This document shows positions 41,108 to 50,351 of a DNA stretch of 64,000 nucleotides, in pieces; position 1 is the first letter of the stretch, and every line of letters starts with the position of its first letter. Under the pieces are notes generated by a model. The model worked only from the letters and a program-made list of their open reading frames with translations. It made no database searches and was not told the DNA's origin. The position numbers and the translations under genes are program-made. Origin of the DNA: Larkinella sp965227735. Its GTDB lineage: Bacteria; Bacteroidota; Bacteroidia; Cytophagales; Spirosomataceae. The stretch covers positions 5,518,001 to 5,582,000 of the forward strand of contig NZ_OZ245776.1 in the NCBI RefSeq assembly GCF_965227735.1. The letters run 5' to 3'.

Positions 41108-44100
41108 TCCTCGTCCTGGTTCTGGTTCAGGGGCTGCGCAAGGTCCGGGTGTTTGGTGAGTACGGCGTTGATGCGCTCCATGAACTTCATCGCCACCTGT
41201 TGATAACCGTCGCTGTTCGGGTGAATTTCATCGTACCACTGGTCGGGCCGGACGGTTTTGCGGAGGTCGAGGTAGGAAACATTTTCGAAGGCTTCGGCCA
41301 CCGTTTTGATCCGGCTGTTGAACTCGTCCAGAATAAATTGAATCGTGGCAAATCGATCCTCCTGCCGATTGATGCCTGTTGCGATCATATAGCGTCCCAG
41401 CCAGCCTTTGTTGGTTACCTGGAGCGGAATCACGTAATCGTAGCCATGCACCAGAATCTGGAGGTTCGGTTTATAGATTTTCAGGTGACCAAACATCGCT
41501 TTGTACAGGTCGCGCAGGGCATCCAGTTCGGCAAATACCTTGTCATTCAGAAACCGACGCGGATTCTGGCCCGGCGGCTCGCTCATATCCGGGTTTTCTT
41601 TCAGAAACGTGCGGAACTGATCGCCGAGGATGTCGTTACCGCCCCCGCTGATGAGAAAAAACGCCGGGTTTTGCTCGTCGATGGCGTCGAGGTATTCACC
41701 GGTTTTCTGGTAATTCCGAAGCGTATCGCCCGCGGCAGCCACACAATAGATGGCAAACGCCCGGGAAAGGTGGTCGATGGTGTCGGTCACAAGCGGATGC
41801 TGAAACCACGAATCGCCCTCCGAAACCAGCCGGACGCGGTTGGGGAAGCGTTTGGTTATCTGCGCATACTGGCGGTTGCGCAACCGGTTGGCCAGCGCGT
41901 TGGCCGCAGCCAGACCCAGGTCGCTAATCAGCCCGCGTTCGTCCAGGTGCGCCGAATCCAGCACTTTAATGTCCGGTTTGAGCTGGTAATCGGTTTCCCA
42001 GTTCGTTCCCGGATGGGCATCGAAATAGATTCCCAACGCAAAGGGCGTTGTAACCGGATCGTGGAGCATCGTGTTGAGTTCGGTATTCAGAATCACATTG
42101 GGCTCCGGATTGACCAGCTTCAGGGTATACGATTGCGTTGTCCAGCCCGTCAGTTGAATCGAACGGTCCGACACCTCATCGGTTGCAAAACCACCCCGGT
42201 TGCCGCCCCGGTTGTCATCGCCGGGCAGGGGCGGGTCGGGCAGCGTGGCCAGCGTCAGAGCCTGCGGATCAAACTCGTCCGTGCTGACAATCAGTTTGAT
42301 GTGTTCCAGTCGCGACGGCCAGTTGTAAAACCGCATCGTATCCTGCAACGTGGCGGGCAGGTAATCCAGTTTTTTCAAACCCAGATAAACCGTATTGCCC
42401 GGTTCCAGCAAATACGCTTTGGGGTTCAGAAAACCGGTAAACGATTCGAAGGTGGACGAGAGATACAGCGCCGAGCAGTACAGCGAACGCTGGTTGCCGA
42501 CCGGATTGGTGATTTTGACCTGGATGTTGCTTTGCCAATGGCCATTGGCCTGTTTTTCATAATAGACCGGAAGGAGGTCATTTTCTGGTATGATCGCCGT
42601 TGGTTGCCCATCGGCTCCGATCCGGGCGAATTCCACCGTCAGCGGTTTTCCCGGTAACTGATTGGTCCCCGAATTGGTCAGGCTGTGCATAAATTCCCAG
42701 CGGGACAGGTGTTTCAATTGTTCCACCAGTTCCGGAATGGCGGTTTCGGATGCGGTTTCAATCACGCTCGTCAGCGGGCGGTAAGGGTCGCCGGGGTAGG
42801 TAATGTAATAGCGGCCGTCCTGATCGTGAACCACATACTTTGCCAACTCTTCCCGTTCTTCGGTCACAATGAGTCCTCCGCTTTCGTTGGAAAGCTTGTC
42901 GAGCAGTGCCTGCTGGTTTTCCGGCAAACCGCCCCTGTTTTCAAGGGTAATGGGCAACGGAAGCATCATCAGGCCGTCGATGGTGGCCTGAAAAACCGCA
43001 TTCTGGTTCAGGTTGACCGACGGCTCAAACCGCAATTGCGTCGAGTCGACCCGAATGAGGCCCGGTTGGGCGGAGTATTTCTGGCCGGGGTCGTCGGGAT
43101 TGAAAACCGTGATGGATTTGGTTTCAGTCGTAATGCCGTGAATCGCGCCCAGGTTCAACTGCCAGCCGGTTTTTCGGTTGTAAGTCACCTCGCCAATGGC
43201 CGATTGCCCCCGTTGGCCCGGCCGGTTGAGAAAGGTGGTATGGAGCAGCGAATCGTCCCCGTTGGCGACGTAAATGCGCGGTTTTTGCTCGTACACATTC
43301 CGCAGATACTGCCGCACCCGGCTCCGCAGCGTGTAGTAGCTCAGGTCGCCCGCCGACGCTCGCAAAACCGATAGCAGCGTTTTGGTAAAAACACCTTCAC
43401 CACTGACCTCTACCGCCGATTCGTCGGATTCGCAGGCCGACAATTGGACGTGCGTTCCTTCGGGCAAGGCAACCGCATCGCCCTGCTGCCGGATCGTATC
43501 CGCAGCGATTGTCTGTCCGAAAATAAACTGCTCCCAGGGGCGTTTGGCGAATGCAAACGGAATCCGTTTTTCCCGGGGGGCTTCTGCTTTGAATACGGTT
43601 TGCACCAGCGCCCCGTTGCGGGTATTATCGCCCGAGTGGCAGCAGTCAAAAATGGTAACGACGTGCGGTTTTTTGACCGATAGTTGCTGGATAAGATACC
43701 GTAATTCCTTGTCTGCCAATAGGAAATCGGCAGCGGTTTGTTCATCATAATGACAGGCCAGACACTCCAGCCGGCCATCGGTTTCGTGTTTCCAAACCGT
43801 AGTGTCGGCCCATTCCTGCGTGCCGTGGCCGGAGAAATAGAACAGGGCTACATCACCTTCTTTTGCCTGTCCCAAATGCTCGCGAAAAGCCTTGACCACG
43901 CTGGCCTTGTCGGCTTTCCTGTCCTGCAACAACAAAACGTGCGGTTCGAATGCGGGATCGTTTTTGAGGTAACGCTGTACCTTCAGGGCATCCATGACGC
44001 AACCGCCGAGGGCCGGAAACCGGATCTGCCCCTGCAAAATCAAGTCCGCCCGGTAGTCGTCGATGCCCACGACCAGGGCGTAAAGTTTCGGTTTAGGAAT

Positions 44101-44112
44101 GGTAGTGTTCAT
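41053..44112 (-). CDS. Caspase (C14)-SGNH hydrolase fusion protein
   Basis: I start at the ATG at 44112 (1019 residues); the frame is open to 44196 but adds a Pro-rich leader unlike the family. Residues 7-300 are a caspase-like peptidase: SGHG with His96 and FDCCHSG with Cys158. Residues about 300-640 are beta rich and of unknown role. Residues about 655-990 are an SGNH hydrolase with all blocks: Ser768 in GDSW, Gly795, Asn826 in GGGND and Asp961/His964 in DEIHPNSDG. No signal or membrane segment is seen, so it is cytoplasmic. It heads the island operon. Its last 18 residues are encoded by a truncated CHAT gene read in another frame. It is probably an effector. Confidence 0.82.
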   Translation of the reverse strand: MNTTIPKPKLYALVVGIDDYRADLILQGQIRFPALGGCVMDALKVQRYLKNDPAFEPHVLLLQDRKADKASVVKAFREHLGQAKEGDVALFYFSGHGTQEWADTTVWKHETDGRLECLACHYDEQTAADFLLADKELRYLIQQLSVKKPHVVTIFDCCHSGDNTRNGALVQTVFKAEAPREKRIPFAFAKRPWEQFIFGQTIAADTIRQQGDAVALPEGTHVQLSACESDESAVEVSGEGVFTKTLLSVLRASAGDLSYYTLRSRVRQYLRNVYEQKPRIYVANGDDSLLHTTFLNRPGQRGQSAIGEVTYNRKTGWQLNLGAIHGITTETKSITVFNPDDPGQKYSAQPGLIRVDSTQLRFEPSVNLNQNAVFQATIDGLMMLPLPITLENRGGLPENQQALLDKLSNESGGLIVTEEREELAKYVVHDQDGRYYITYPGDPYRPLTSVIETASETAIPELVEQLKHLSRWEFMHSLTNSGTNQLPGKPLTVEFARIGADGQPTAIIPENDLLPVYYEKQANGHWQSNIQVKITNPVGNQRSLYCSALYLSSTFESFTGFLNPKAYLLEPGNTVYLGLKKLDYLPATLQDTMRFYNWPSRLEHIKLIVSTDEFDPQALTLATLPDPPLPGDDNRGGNRGGFATDEVSDRSIQLTGWTTQSYTLKLVNPEPNVILNTELNTMLHDPVTTPFALGIYFDAHPGTNWETDYQLKPDIKVLDSAHLDERGLISDLGLAAANALANRLRNRQYAQITKRFPNRVRLVSEGDSWFQHPLVTDTIDHLSRAFAIYCVAAAGDTLRNYQKTGEYLDAIDEQNPAFFLISGGGNDILGDQFRTFLKENPDMSEPPGQNPRRFLNDKVFAELDALRDLYKAMFGHLKIYKPNLQILVHGYDYVIPLQVTNKGWLGRYMIATGINRQEDRFATIQFILDEFNSRIKTVAEAFENVSYLDLRKTVRPDQWYDEIHPNSDGYQQVAMKFMERINAVLTKHPDLAQPLNQNQDEEPVTPKRRPGPSANTFRT

Positions 44113-44325
44113 GGTTGAGGTAGGGAAAAGGGTCGGGAAGACCGGTCGGATTTTTGGAAAAATCGGAGATGAGGGACGCTTATACAGCCGGTTCAAAACC
44201 GAATATAATTTAGGCGAAACAATCTGTACAGAAAGCGATCTATTTATCGAACGGCGAAAATAAACGGACGAATTCCCGTATTCGGAAGAATGGCGCTTTT
44301 TGCCCGGTTTCAGACCCGTCGGCGG

Positions 44326-45405
44326 CTAAAAAGGAAGCACCAGTTGCTGGCCGGACGGCTGATCGGAAGCGTCGAGGTTGGAGAGTGAAATGCCCAGGAG
44401 CCGGACGCCTTTGGAAAGGGGGAAAAGTGACGTAAGCAATTCGACGCCGATGCGATCCAGAAAAGTTTTCTGTGAAACCGGCCCCAGCGTGGTGCGGCTG
44501 CGGGTAATCTGCTCAAAATCGGCAAATTTTACTTTCAGCGTAACCGTGCGCCCCACCACCTGGATGCGTTCGCACAACCGCCAGACCGAATCGAGCAAGG
44601 GTTGTAAACCGGCCAGGAGGTCGGCTTCGGCGGTTAAATCCCGGTCGAAGGTTGTTTCCGACCCAATCGATTTGCGAAGCCGGTCGGGCGTCACGGGCCG
44701 GTTGTCGATGGCGCGGGCGATGGTATAATAGTAGCTGCCCGCTTTTCCAAAATGCTGTTTCAGGAAGGCTTCGGACTGTTGCCGCAAATCCCAGCCGGTA
44801 AAAATGCCAAGCTGGTTGAGTTTGGCGGCCGTGACGCGGCCAATGCCGTGGAATTGCCCGACGGTCAGCGTTTCGACAAAAGCCAGCCCCTGCGACGGTT
44901 TGATGACATACTGCCCGTTGGGTTTGCGATAATCGGAGGCCAGTTTGGCCAGAAACTTGTTGTATGAAATCCCGGCGGAAGCCGTCAGTTGTGTTTTTTG
45001 CAGGATTTTTGCCCGGATTTCCTCCGCTATCTGCGTGGCTGAAGGCATGTTTTTCAAGTTATCCGTCACGTCCAGGTAGGCTTCGTCCAGCGATAAGGGT
45101 TCGATCAGGGGGGTATATTCCGCAAAAATGGCGCGAATTTCGCTGGAAACGGCCTTATAGACATCGAAACGGGGTTTGACAAAAATCAGGTCGGGACACT
45201 TGCGGAGGGCAACCGACGACGCCATCGCGGAGCGAACGCCAAATTGCCGGGCTTCGTAACTGGCCGCTGCCACAACGCCCCGCTGGCGCGATCCGCCGAC
45301 GGCCACGGGTTTTTGGCGCAACGCCGGATTGTCGCGCTGCTCCACCGATGCGTAAAACGCATCCATGTCGATGTGGATGATTTTTCGGTTTGCGGGCTGC
45401 TCCAC
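44326..45405 (-). CDS. dinB: DNA polymerase IV
   Basis: A 359-residue Y-family polymerase. It begins near the catalytic IHIDMDAFYASVEQRDNP (residues 10-27) with the first Asp of the active site; the second acidic pair is SLDEAYLD (about 103-110). The helix-hairpin-helix region (VGQFHGIGRVTAAKLNQLGI) and little-finger domain follow. It performs error-prone lesion bypass. The C-terminal residues (QQLVLPF) fit a beta-clamp-binding motif. It is separated from the conflict island by about 210 bases. Confidence 0.93.
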   Translation of the reverse strand: MEQPANRKIIHIDMDAFYASVEQRDNPALRQKPVAVGGSRQRGVVAAASYEARQFGVRSAMASSVALRKCPDLIFVKPRFDVYKAVSSEIRAIFAEYTPLIEPLSLDEAYLDVTDNLKNMPSATQIAEEIRAKILQKTQLTASAGISYNKFLAKLASDYRKPNGQYVIKPSQGLAFVETLTVGQFHGIGRVTAAKLNQLGIFTGWDLRQQSEAFLKQHFGKAGSYYYTIARAIDNRPVTPDRLRKSIGSETTFDRDLTAEADLLAGLQPLLDSVWRLCERIQVVGRTVTLKVKFADFEQITRSRTTLGPVSQKTFLDRIGVELLTSLFPLSKGVRLLGISLSNLDASDQPSGQQLVLPF

Positions 45406-45716
45406 GGAACAAACTAACGGTTTTTTCTAACCATACCCTAAACCGTAATGTTCCCACTGCCTGCTGAATTGATGGAGTGGTCTGCGTCACCCTCCCCCGG
45501 AAGCAATGAGGCAGCGATCACCCGTTCGGTTTTCCGGGGCTGTCCACAGGCCGTTTTTCTTCGTACATTAGCGTTGGTAATGCCGGGGCACGATGGCTGC
45601 TACAGCATCGCCAAAAAAATCAAAGGGCCGTTGTTCCCTTCGTCGAATAGCATAAGGCGGTCGAAACCATTTCGGAGTGATGAGTACGCTTTCATCTCAC
45701 ACAGACACTTGCCAAC
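45406..45716. other. Intergenic region without recognised gene
   Basis: This 311-base stretch lies between the divergent dinB and TPR lipoprotein genes. Frames open across it (for example 45448-45720 on the plus strand) have no recognisable protein features. It presumably holds both promoters, but I found no exact TAnnTTTG box with a spaced TTG. Confidence 0.4.
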
Positions 45717-47441
45717 ATGAAACCTTCTATTTTGCCCCTGATTGGCCTGGTGATCAGCCTGATCGAAGCCTGCCAGCCGCAACAAAAAGCTACGACTGAC
45801 GAAGTCCGTTCCGCTACCGTTTCGCAACTGATCTGCCGCACTGAGCCCACCGACAAAAACTGGTATACCTCCGGGCTGAAAGCACCGAAATTTGATAGCC
45901 TGGGAAATCTGCATTTCCCGATCACGACCCGGAACGCGGAAGCGCAACGGTATTTCGATCAGGGCTTTATGCTGTCCTACGGTTTTAATCACGCGGAAGC
46001 CGCGCGGTCTTTTTACGAAGCGATGCGCCTGGATTCGACCTGCGCGATGGCACACTGGGGGTTTGCGTATGTGTTGGGACCCAACTACAACGCCGGGATG
46101 GAAAAAGACAATTACGAGCGGGCGTATAGTGCCATTCAGAAAGCCCTTCGTCTGTCGGAGTTCTGTACCATCCGGGAAAAAATGCTTATTCTGGCGCTGG
46201 CGAAGCGCTATCCGGCCCAGCCGGTCGACGACCGAAAACCGTATGACATCGCCTATGCTAACGCCATGAAGCAGGTTCACAAGCAGTTTGCGGCCGACAT
46301 CGACCTGGCCGCGCTCTATGCCGAGTCGCTGATGGATCTGCACCCCTGGGATTTGTGGGAAAAATCGGGGCAACCCAAACCGTGGACACCGGAAATTACG
46401 AATCTGCTGGAAGGTTTGATCCGACGGAATCCCCAACACATTGGAGCCAATCATTTTTACATTCACGCCGTGGAGGCTTCCAAAACGCCGGAGCGCGGGC
46501 TGAAAAGTGCGGATATTCTGGCCAGTCTGGCACCCAACGCCGGACATCTGGTGCATATGCCGTCGCACATTTACATCCGTACGGGCCACTACCACAAAGG
46601 CTCCCTGGCGAACCAGCGGGCCGTGGAGGTAGACAGCGCGTATCTGACGGCCTGCCACGCGCAGGGCTCGTATCCGCTGATGCTTCTGCCGCACAACTAC
46701 CATTTCTGGGCCGCCACGGCCACGCTGGAAGGCAACAGCCAGTGGGCCATGACAGCCGCCCGGAAAGTGACCGAATCGACCCGGAAGAAGCTGATGAATG
46801 AGCCGGGCTGGACCACGCTTCAGCACTATTACAGCATTGGATACAACATCGCCATCAAGTTTGCCCGCTGGGACGAAATCTTACAAATGAGTGAAAAAGA
46901 TACGGTTACACTCAAATACCCAACGGCCATCCGCCACTACGCCCGGGGAATGGCTTTTGCCGGAAAACAGCAGTTTGAACGGGCCAAAACCGAATTGGTA
47001 CAACTCGAAAAACTGGCCGCCGACCCGGAAGTCCGCGCCATGACCATCTGGGACATCAACTCGATGGGGGCCATTCTCGACATTGCCCGCCGGGTGCTGA
47101 AGGCCGATATACTGACCCGGGAAGGGAAATTGCCCGCCAGCCTGGCCCTGTTGCGCGAAGCGGTAGCAATCGAAGACGAGTTGAATTACAACGAACCGCC
47201 GGACTGGTTTTTCTCGGTGCGCCACACCCTCGGTGCGGTTTTGCTGAAAGCCGGGCAGTTTGCTCAGGCCGAGCAGGTGTTTCGGGAGGATTTGCAGGAA
47301 TTTCCGAACAATGGCTGGGCGCTGTCGGGGTTGTATAAAGCGCAACAGGGGCAGGGTGCTACGGCCAAAGCCGCACAAACCAAAGCCCGGCTGGACGAAG
47401 CCTGGAAACACGCCGACCAAAGCCTGACCGCCGGGATTTGA
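45717..47441 (+). CDS. TPR-repeat lipoprotein
   Basis: A 574-residue protein with a lipoprotein signal whose lipobox ends IEAC (Cys19). The remainder is built of tetratricopeptide-like helices: AQRYFDQGFMLSYGFNHAEAARSFYEAM (about residues 75-102) is a clear TPR pair, and others follow (ARGMAFAGKQQFERAKTELVQLEKL; LGAVLLKAGQFAQAEQVFREDL). A His-containing segment (HIGANHFYIHAVEAS, HMPSHIYIRTGHY) is conserved in this family as far as I recall. It is envelope anchored; the function is unknown. Confidence 0.75.
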   Translation: MKPSILPLIGLVISLIEACQPQQKATTDEVRSATVSQLICRTEPTDKNWYTSGLKAPKFDSLGNLHFPITTRNAEAQRYFDQGFMLSYGFNHAEAARSFYEAMRLDSTCAMAHWGFAYVLGPNYNAGMEKDNYERAYSAIQKALRLSEFCTIREKMLILALAKRYPAQPVDDRKPYDIAYANAMKQVHKQFAADIDLAALYAESLMDLHPWDLWEKSGQPKPWTPEITNLLEGLIRRNPQHIGANHFYIHAVEASKTPERGLKSADILASLAPNAGHLVHMPSHIYIRTGHYHKGSLANQRAVEVDSAYLTACHAQGSYPLMLLPHNYHFWAATATLEGNSQWAMTAARKVTESTRKKLMNEPGWTTLQHYYSIGYNIAIKFARWDEILQMSEKDTVTLKYPTAIRHYARGMAFAGKQQFERAKTELVQLEKLAADPEVRAMTIWDINSMGAILDIARRVLKADILTREGKLPASLALLREAVAIEDELNYNEPPDWFFSVRHTLGAVLLKAGQFAQAEQVFREDLQEFPNNGWALSGLYKAQQGQGATAKAAQTKARLDEAWKHADQSLTAGI

Positions 47442-47458
47442 TTCCGGCCCGGACGCGC

Positions 47459-48655
47459 TTACCGAAACACCGTTTCCAGCAGGCCATTGATGGCTTCCGG
47501 CGACGAAACCAGCGGGTCGATTTGCCCGTAGTTGCCATTGACGCCGTAGACCACCGTCGTTTTTTGGTGTGGAAAATAGAGCATGTTGGCGTAATAGCCA
47601 ATGGCATCTCCGCTGTGCGTATACGCGATTCCGTAGGGCGTTTCAATCCTGAAAAATCCCAGACCGGCGGCTGTTCTGTAGGTTTCCGGTTCCTGTTTGA
47701 GCGGTTCTTTCCACTGCATGGCTTCGGTCAGTGTGGCAGGTTTGAGCAATTTACCGTCGAACAAGGTACGCAGAAAAACCGCCATGTCGTGCGGATTGGA
47801 AATCAGTCCGCCATCGGCCGTGTAATAATCCCAGCCGCTGTAATACGTGCTTTCCACCACATTCAGGTCATTGTACAGATCGACGTAACCCCGGATAATG
47901 GTTTTCGGAACCGGGTTTCGGGCGGCAAACTGTGTGCTGGTCAGGTGCAACGGCTGGAAAATTTTCTCTTCAAATGCCTGATAAAAAGGCTTTTTCGTGA
48001 TCTGCTCGATGAGCATTCCCAGCAGAATGTAATTGGTGTTGGAATACCGCATGTCGGTTCCCGGGGCGAAATAGGCTTTCTTCCCGTTTGCATACGCCAG
48101 CAATTCGTCGGGCGACCATTCCTTTTTCAGATCATTCAACGAAGCCGTCTGGAATTGCAGATTCTGGATGTAATTATACAGCCCGCTCGAGTGATTGAGG
48201 AGCTGGCGAACGGTCACTTTTGTGCCATTGTCGAGCTTGCTAAGCACCGAATTCGGCAGATATTGGCTGACGGCATCATCCAGCGACAGAAGTCCTTCGT
48301 CGTAAAGCATCAAAACCGTCACGGCGGTGAACGTTTTCACGGTGCTGCCGACGCGGGTGATGTTGCATTTCTGCAAGGGAATCTGGTTGTAGAGGTCGGC
48401 CATCCCGGCGGCCCCCAACCACTCGCCGTTGACAGGGTCCTGAACGGACAAAATAATCCCCGGTACGCCCTGACGGACTTTCTGATCGAGCAGCGCCTGA
48501 AAACGGTTTCGGTCGGGGTGCGTGTCGCTCTGGTCATTGAAATCGACGGAACAGGCGAAGGTTGCGGGGGCAATAACTTCGGAGTGGGTGCAACTCAGGA
48601 GGAAGGCCAGCAGGAGAAGCGGGAAGGTTCTGAGCAAATGAGTGGTTGTGTTCAC
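47459..48655 (-). CDS. Beta-lactamase-like serine hydrolase lipoprotein
   Basis: A 398-residue class C beta-lactamase/penicillin-binding-fold protein with a lipobox ending LLSC (about residue 21). The Ser-x-x-Lys motif is STVK in RVGSTVKTFTAV (about residues 102-113) and the Tyr-x-Asn motif is YSNTNYILLG (about 197-206); the third motif is likely HSGDAIGYY. Members include D-peptidases and esterases acting on peptidoglycan or small substrates in the periplasm. It converges with the TPR gene, 17 bases between stops. Confidence 0.82.
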   Translation of the reverse strand: MNTTTHLLRTFPLLLLAFLLSCTHSEVIAPATFACSVDFNDQSDTHPDRNRFQALLDQKVRQGVPGIILSVQDPVNGEWLGAAGMADLYNQIPLQKCNITRVGSTVKTFTAVTVLMLYDEGLLSLDDAVSQYLPNSVLSKLDNGTKVTVRQLLNHSSGLYNYIQNLQFQTASLNDLKKEWSPDELLAYANGKKAYFAPGTDMRYSNTNYILLGMLIEQITKKPFYQAFEEKIFQPLHLTSTQFAARNPVPKTIIRGYVDLYNDLNVVESTYYSGWDYYTADGGLISNPHDMAVFLRTLFDGKLLKPATLTEAMQWKEPLKQEPETYRTAAGLGFFRIETPYGIAYTHSGDAIGYYANMLYFPHQKTTVVYGVNGNYGQIDPLVSSPEAINGLLETVFR

Positions 48656-48676
48656 GGGTGTGGTGATTATCTATTT

Positions 48677-48754
48677 CGTTATTCGGTATTCATGATTCGA
48701 TATTTATTGCGTCAATTGAAATATAGAATATCGAATGTTGAATATTGAATAACG
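48677..48754. repeat. Imperfect hairpin with 7-base periodic arms
   Basis: The left arm (about 48677-48706) and right arm (about 48722-48754) pair with a few mismatches. Both are strings of 7-mers with an ATTC core: TTATTCG, GTATTCA, TGATTCG, ATATTTA on the left. It lies between the serine hydrolase start and the stop of the outer-membrane protein gene. Confidence 0.65.
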
Positions 48755-48762
48755 AAGTGGGG

Positions 48763-49380
48763 TTAACGAAAAGGGAAAAACTGATACCCGACAGCCAGAT
48801 TGGTGTGCGTCATGAGGGGAATGAAATCCGGAGAAAACGGGTACTCGATCCAGGGTTGATACTGCATAAAAAACCGGGGCGACCGGGCGCTGCCGGAACG
48901 AAGCCGGAACCCGATTTCCAGCGGAACGGAAAGCAGGGCGTGGGGCGTCCCCCGGTCTTTTTTCAGGACGTAATGCCCGTCTTCCAGCCGGAATTCGTCC
49001 TGCGTCCGGAACGTGTGCAGGTAGCCGATGCCGAGCCCGATGGAGGCATACAGTGAAAGCGGCAGTTGCCGTTCGTAGCGGAAGTCGGTGCCCAGAAAAA
49101 TACCCTGCGCTACTTCTTTGTGGTGGTAATACCCGGCGGTTAGTCCCTGAATCAGGCGGGATTTTGCCCGTCGTTTCAACGCCCATTCGGTCCCGATCGA
49201 CACGCCGGGATGGAGCGGTTTGGTAACCAGCCCATCGACAAACGGAATGGACGTGCTTTCGGAAAATAGACTCAGGCGAAGGGGGAGCGAACCGCTCGTT
49301 TTCTGGGCTAAAACCGGGTTGGTGGCTCCCAGAAAGCCAACCCATAGAAGCGCCTTCAGGAAGGCCGGATGCTGTTTCAT
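48763..49380 (-). CDS. Outer-membrane beta-barrel-like protein
   Basis: I place the start at 49380 (MKQHPAFLK), 205 residues, because it gives a signal peptide ending near VLAQ; the longer frame to 49506 lacks one. The mature part alternates hydrophobic and polar residues in strands (LSLYASIGLGIGYLH, VPLEIGFRLRSG) and ends with LAVGYQFFPFR, an outer-membrane C-terminal strand with a terminal aromatic pattern. No family was recognised. It is on the same strand as the LytTR gene upstream. Confidence 0.65.
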   Translation of the reverse strand: MKQHPAFLKALLWVGFLGATNPVLAQKTSGSLPLRLSLFSESTSIPFVDGLVTKPLHPGVSIGTEWALKRRAKSRLIQGLTAGYYHHKEVAQGIFLGTDFRYERQLPLSLYASIGLGIGYLHTFRTQDEFRLEDGHYVLKKDRGTPHALLSVPLEIGFRLRSGSARSPRFFMQYQPWIEYPFSPDFIPLMTHTNLAVGYQFFPFR

Positions 49381-49527
49381 GTGCGAATAAAGGTGTTGTT
49401 TACAGTCGGGCAGTTCGGAACGGGATGGCCGAACTGCGCTGCAAAAATACCGGTCTGATGGCGCACAGTGGGTGTTTTTGAGCGTTAATGCAGCCCAAAC
49501 CGGCAAAACAGCCGCTGAAACGGGCGG

Positions 49528-50124
49528 CTATTTTCCGAGCCAGGTGAGAAAAACCGTGGCCCGGTCTTTCGAGACATACACTGCTTCCGGAATGGGCGGG
49601 CAGAGCGTCACGAGCAGTTTCCGGGTGGGCGTCTGTTCGACGGACTCGATGCTGCGGATCTGGGCGATGACCTGGCGATTTAGCTTGAAAAACCGGGTGG
49701 CATCGACCTTCTCCATGACCTCGTCCAGCGTTTCCCACACTACGAATTTTTCCTGTCGGATGCTGACCAGATAAACCACTTTGTCGAGGATGATAAAGTA
49801 GGCAATGTCGTCCAGCAACACCGGTTTTTGGGTGTGTCCCGTGCTGACCAGAAACGATGTTGCCATCTGCGGTTTTTCAAAAACCGGAAGCGTGACTGGC
49901 TGGGCGGGAGCGGGCAGCGAGACCAGCGAATGCAGGATGTTCAACAGCAATAAAAACGTGGCGGAGAGGGGCAGTTCGGCCAGAAAAATGGAGCTAAAAT
50001 TCGGACGCAGTTGCAGGAAAAACCGGACGTAAACCACCTCCAGAATGACCAGAACGAGCAAGGGAATTGCAATGCCCCAAAGCACCTGCCACCGGACCCG
50101 GTTCGGTCGGTGGTCCAGGGGCAT
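49528..50124 (-). CDS. LytTR DNA-binding regulator, C-terminal part of a frameshifted gene
   Basis: A 198-residue frame. Residues 12-60 contain two hydrophobic membrane segments (VLWGIAIPLLVLVILEVVYV; LSATFLLLLNILHSLVSL). Residues about 95-198 form a LytTR DNA-binding domain: VLLDDIAYFIILDKVVYLVS, then FFKLNRQVIAQIRSIESVE, the usual FxRxHRSxIVN-like stretch. The ATG at 50124 lies in the run CAAAAATG, in the middle of what looks like one longer gene whose first 68 codons are in another frame (see 50124-50327). On its own it starts inside the membrane region, so a single-base shift is likely. Confidence 0.75.
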   Translation of the reverse strand: MPLDHRPNRVRWQVLWGIAIPLLVLVILEVVYVRFFLQLRPNFSSIFLAELPLSATFLLLLNILHSLVSLPAPAQPVTLPVFEKPQMATSFLVSTGHTQKPVLLDDIAYFIILDKVVYLVSIRQEKFVVWETLDEVMEKVDATRFFKLNRQVIAQIRSIESVEQTPTRKLLVTLCPPIPEAVYVSKDRATVFLTWLGK

Positions 50125-50327
50125 TTTTGATTCAGTTTTTCCGTAATCCGGTTCAGGTACCAGCCCATGGCAAAGGTGTAGGCCAGGGCGAACAGCACAT
50201 CGGTGTAGAAACTCGGCAGCCGGATTCGTTCGCGGAACGGCGTATCATTCGTCACCAGCACCACAGTCAACGCGATGAGGAGATACACCAGCCATACCCA
50301 TCGTTTCCTGTGAAAAACCGCGTTCAA
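50124..50327 (-). pseudogene. N-terminal part of the frameshifted LytTR membrane regulator
   Basis: From a TTG at 50327 a frame encodes 68 residues with two hydrophobic helices (WLVYLLIALTVVLV; YTDVLFALAYTFAMGWYL) ending NRITEKLNQK. In this frame it continues to 49941 as nonsense. If one base is added to the run of five A residues at 50124-50128, NQK joins directly to MPLDHRPNRV of the LytTR frame, giving about 266 residues, the normal length of four-helix LytTR regulators. Either a genuine mutation, a programmed shift or a sequencing error would explain this. Confidence 0.6.
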
Positions 50328-50351
50328 ATTCCGGAGCCGTTAACCTGAACG

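Noticed and set aside
41149..42657. Long open frame (502 codons) on the plus strand
   Set aside because: Antisense to the caspase-SGNH gene; the minus-strand frame has full catalytic motifs.
45448..45720. Open frame of 90 codons upstream of the TPR gene
   Set aside because: No domain, biased composition and overlap with the TPR gene start.
45600..46826. Long open frame (408 codons) on the minus strand
   Set aside because: Antisense to the TPR lipoprotein gene, no recognisable domain or start context.
47438..48748. Long open frame (436 codons) on the plus strand
   Set aside because: Antisense to the serine hydrolase, whose Ser-x-x-Lys and Tyr-x-Asn motifs support the minus strand.
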